DNA from: Actinomycetota bacterium
GTDB taxonomy: Bacteria; Actinomycetota; Actinomycetes; Nanopelagicales; Nanopelagicaceae
Direction of reading: 5' to 3'
DNA length: 32,088 bases
Assembly (NCBI GenBank): GCA_003151395.1
Contig: PLXJ01000041.1
Location: 18,783-50,870, forward strand
Shown: positions 31,224 through 32,088 of the stretch, in pieces
Position numbering within the stretch: the first letter of the stretch is position 1
How the letters are laid out: each line of letters starts with the position of its first letter
Translations under genes and position numbers: made by a program
Notes under the pieces: model-generated
Database searches by the model: none
Told to the model about the DNA's origin: nothing
The model's input: the letters and a program-made list of their open reading frames with translations, nothing else

Positions 31224-31844
31224 GTGACCCACCGAGCCAGCGTCATCTCCTCGAATCGCCTAGAGGCGTTTAGCGATGGGGTATTTGCCATCATCATCAC
31301 GATTATGGTGCTTGGAATTCATCCTCCTACCGGACATAATTTCGCCGACCTCACCCCGTTGCGTCCAGTTTTCCTGAGTTACCTTCTGAGTTTTATTTAC
31401 CTCATAATTTATTGGAATAACCATCATCACTTGCTTAAAACTGTTGATCTCCTAAATGGTTGGACAATGTGGGCCAATTCCCATCTCTTGTTCTGGCTCT
31501 CACTGATCCCATTTTCGACATCTTGGCTCGGATCGAGCGGTGGCGCCAAGGCACCTGCCGCACTTTATGGCTTTTCGTTACTCATGCCAGCGGTTGCTTA
31601 CGCCCTTTTGCAATTCGCCATCATTAAATCCCATGGAAAAGATTCCACTCTGAAGAAGGCGTTAGGGCGCGATGTCAAAGGAAAACTTTCGCCGCTTCTT
31701 TACGCCACCGCCATTGGCCTTGCATTCTTCGTGCCCTTGATTTCTTACATCATCTACATCGCGGTCGCTCTCATGTGGATCGTCCCAGATCGAAGGATTG
31801 CGGACGAGCTCAACGCAGATCATCTTAAGATGTCAGCAAATTGA
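31224..31844 (+). CDS. TMEM175-family (DUF1211) putative potassium channel
   Basis: A 206-residue membrane protein. The hallmark RLEAFSDGVFAIIITIMVLG is at 12-31, with R12 and the FSDG at 16-19 that mark bacterial TMEM175-type potassium channels. Further predicted spans are around LSYLLSFIYLIIYW, a SHLLFWLSLIPFS helix, LLMPAVAYALLQFA and the two C-terminal hydrophobic stretches, giving about six. Bacterial members form tetramers. Start chosen as GTG at 31224; an earlier TTG at 31197 would run through the operator. The gene seems unrelated to the sugar functions nearby. Confidence 0.85.
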   Translation: MTHRASVISSNRLEAFSDGVFAIIITIMVLGIHPPTGHNFADLTPLRPVFLSYLLSFIYLIIYWNNHHHLLKTVDLLNGWTMWANSHLLFWLSLIPFSTSWLGSSGGAKAPAALYGFSLLMPAVAYALLQFAIIKSHGKDSTLKKALGRDVKGKLSPLLYATAIGLAFFVPLISYIIYIAVALMWIVPDRRIADELNADHLKMSAN

Positions 31845-32088
31845 TCAGACTGTGATTGAGTCTCCAACCGGGACGATTGTCAGTGGAATCATGTTGAGCA
31901 TGTTTGGGCCAAGAATTCGCACCAATGACTGCTGTCCCATCTCGCTGAGCAATAACTCATGAATTTGCACAAGAAGTTTTGGATTCACTGCCCGGACATA
32001 ATCAACCGCTTCGCCCGTTTTAGTCCACGGCCCACTTGTAGGTAGGAGCAACACTTCCACCGGCACCGACGGCACAAAGTACGAATCG
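31845..32088 (-). CDS. Metallo-beta-lactamase-fold hydrolase, C-terminal part (5' end beyond window)
   Basis: The visible 81 codons are open to the window edge and read through VEVLLLPTSGPWTKTGEAVDY, NPKLLVQIHE and a terminal strand. This matches the end of metallo-beta-lactamase-fold hydrolases of the UPF0173/RNase Z-like kind (LLLP-SGPW, IH-E). The metal-binding HxHxDH lies outside the window. Its stop abuts the TMEM175-like gene's stop. Substrate unknown. Confidence 0.65.
   Translation of the reverse strand, partial: DSYFVPSVPVEVLLLPTSGPWTKTGEAVDYVRAVNPKLLVQIHELLLSEMGQQSLVRILGPNMLNMIPLTIVPVGDSITV

Noticed and set aside
1-32088. tRNA, rRNA, CRISPR, transposase or phage genes
   Set aside because: None were recognised by reading either strand; the gaps are too short and filled with promoters or hairpins.

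Overview
The window reads as a compact, accessory carbon-catabolism region from a bacterial chromosome, most likely a low-to-mid GC member of the Actinomycetota (a freshwater acI/Nanopelagicales-like lineage would fit). GC looks to be about 45-50% by eye. Supporting signs are a twin-arginine sugar-binding protein, a CUT1 sugar transporter with no local ATPase (usual where a shared MsiK-type ATPase serves many importers), frequent GTG/TTG starts, ATGA start/stop overlaps, convergent genes whose stop codons share bases, and several genes that look leaderless. The taxonomic call is inference; no rRNA, tRNA, phage, IS element or CRISPR was seen. No gap between genes exceeds about 170 bases.

Layout. 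(A) 1-3278: a truncated D-2-hydroxyacid dehydrogenase faces a four-gene operon (FAH-type hydrolase, SDR, KDPG-type aldolase, ABM-domain protein), which looks like a 2-keto-3-deoxy sugar-acid branch. (B) 3275-8609, minus strand: a complete dipeptide/oligosaccharide-type ABC importer with a LacI-like operator in its promoter and stem-loops between the binding-protein gene and the permeases. (C) 8745-16003, minus strand: a six-gene operon (extended SDR, pyruvate phosphate dikinase, acetoacetate-decarboxylase-like protein, SDR, 2-keto-4-pentenoate hydratase-like protein, Ldh2-type dehydrogenase). (D) 16085-21301, plus strand: a five-gene operon (mandelate-racemase-family enzyme, APH-type kinase, divergent enolase, glycerate kinase, degenerate YrdC/Sua5 protein). 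C and D diverge from overlapping promoters whose two -35 boxes form a palindrome. (E) 21298-25298, minus strand: CUT1 sugar importer plus a UlaG-like metallohydrolase. (F) 25437-28411: a KduD-like SDR diverging from a second 2-hydroxyacid dehydrogenase translationally coupled to an FMN alpha-hydroxyacid oxidase. (G) 28429-32088: an AGE-family sugar isomerase with a P-loop sugar kinase, an ArsR/SRPBCC pair, a TMEM175-like channel and a truncated metallo-beta-lactamase-fold gene.

How the parts may work together. Two importers bring in sugars, sugar acids or glycosides. Dehydratases, SDRs and the aldolase or hydrolase would break sugar acids to pyruvate and small aldehydes or acids. Glycerate kinase, an enolase-like enzyme and PPDK link glycerate and pyruvate to the PEP node. 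The most interesting unit is C+D: a divergent pair of operons that carries a second, active-site-altered enolase, an extra kinase and a mandelate-racemase-family enzyme missing one usual catalytic lysine. This combination does not match any pathway I recognise and may process an uncharacterised hydroxy or phosphohydroxy acid.
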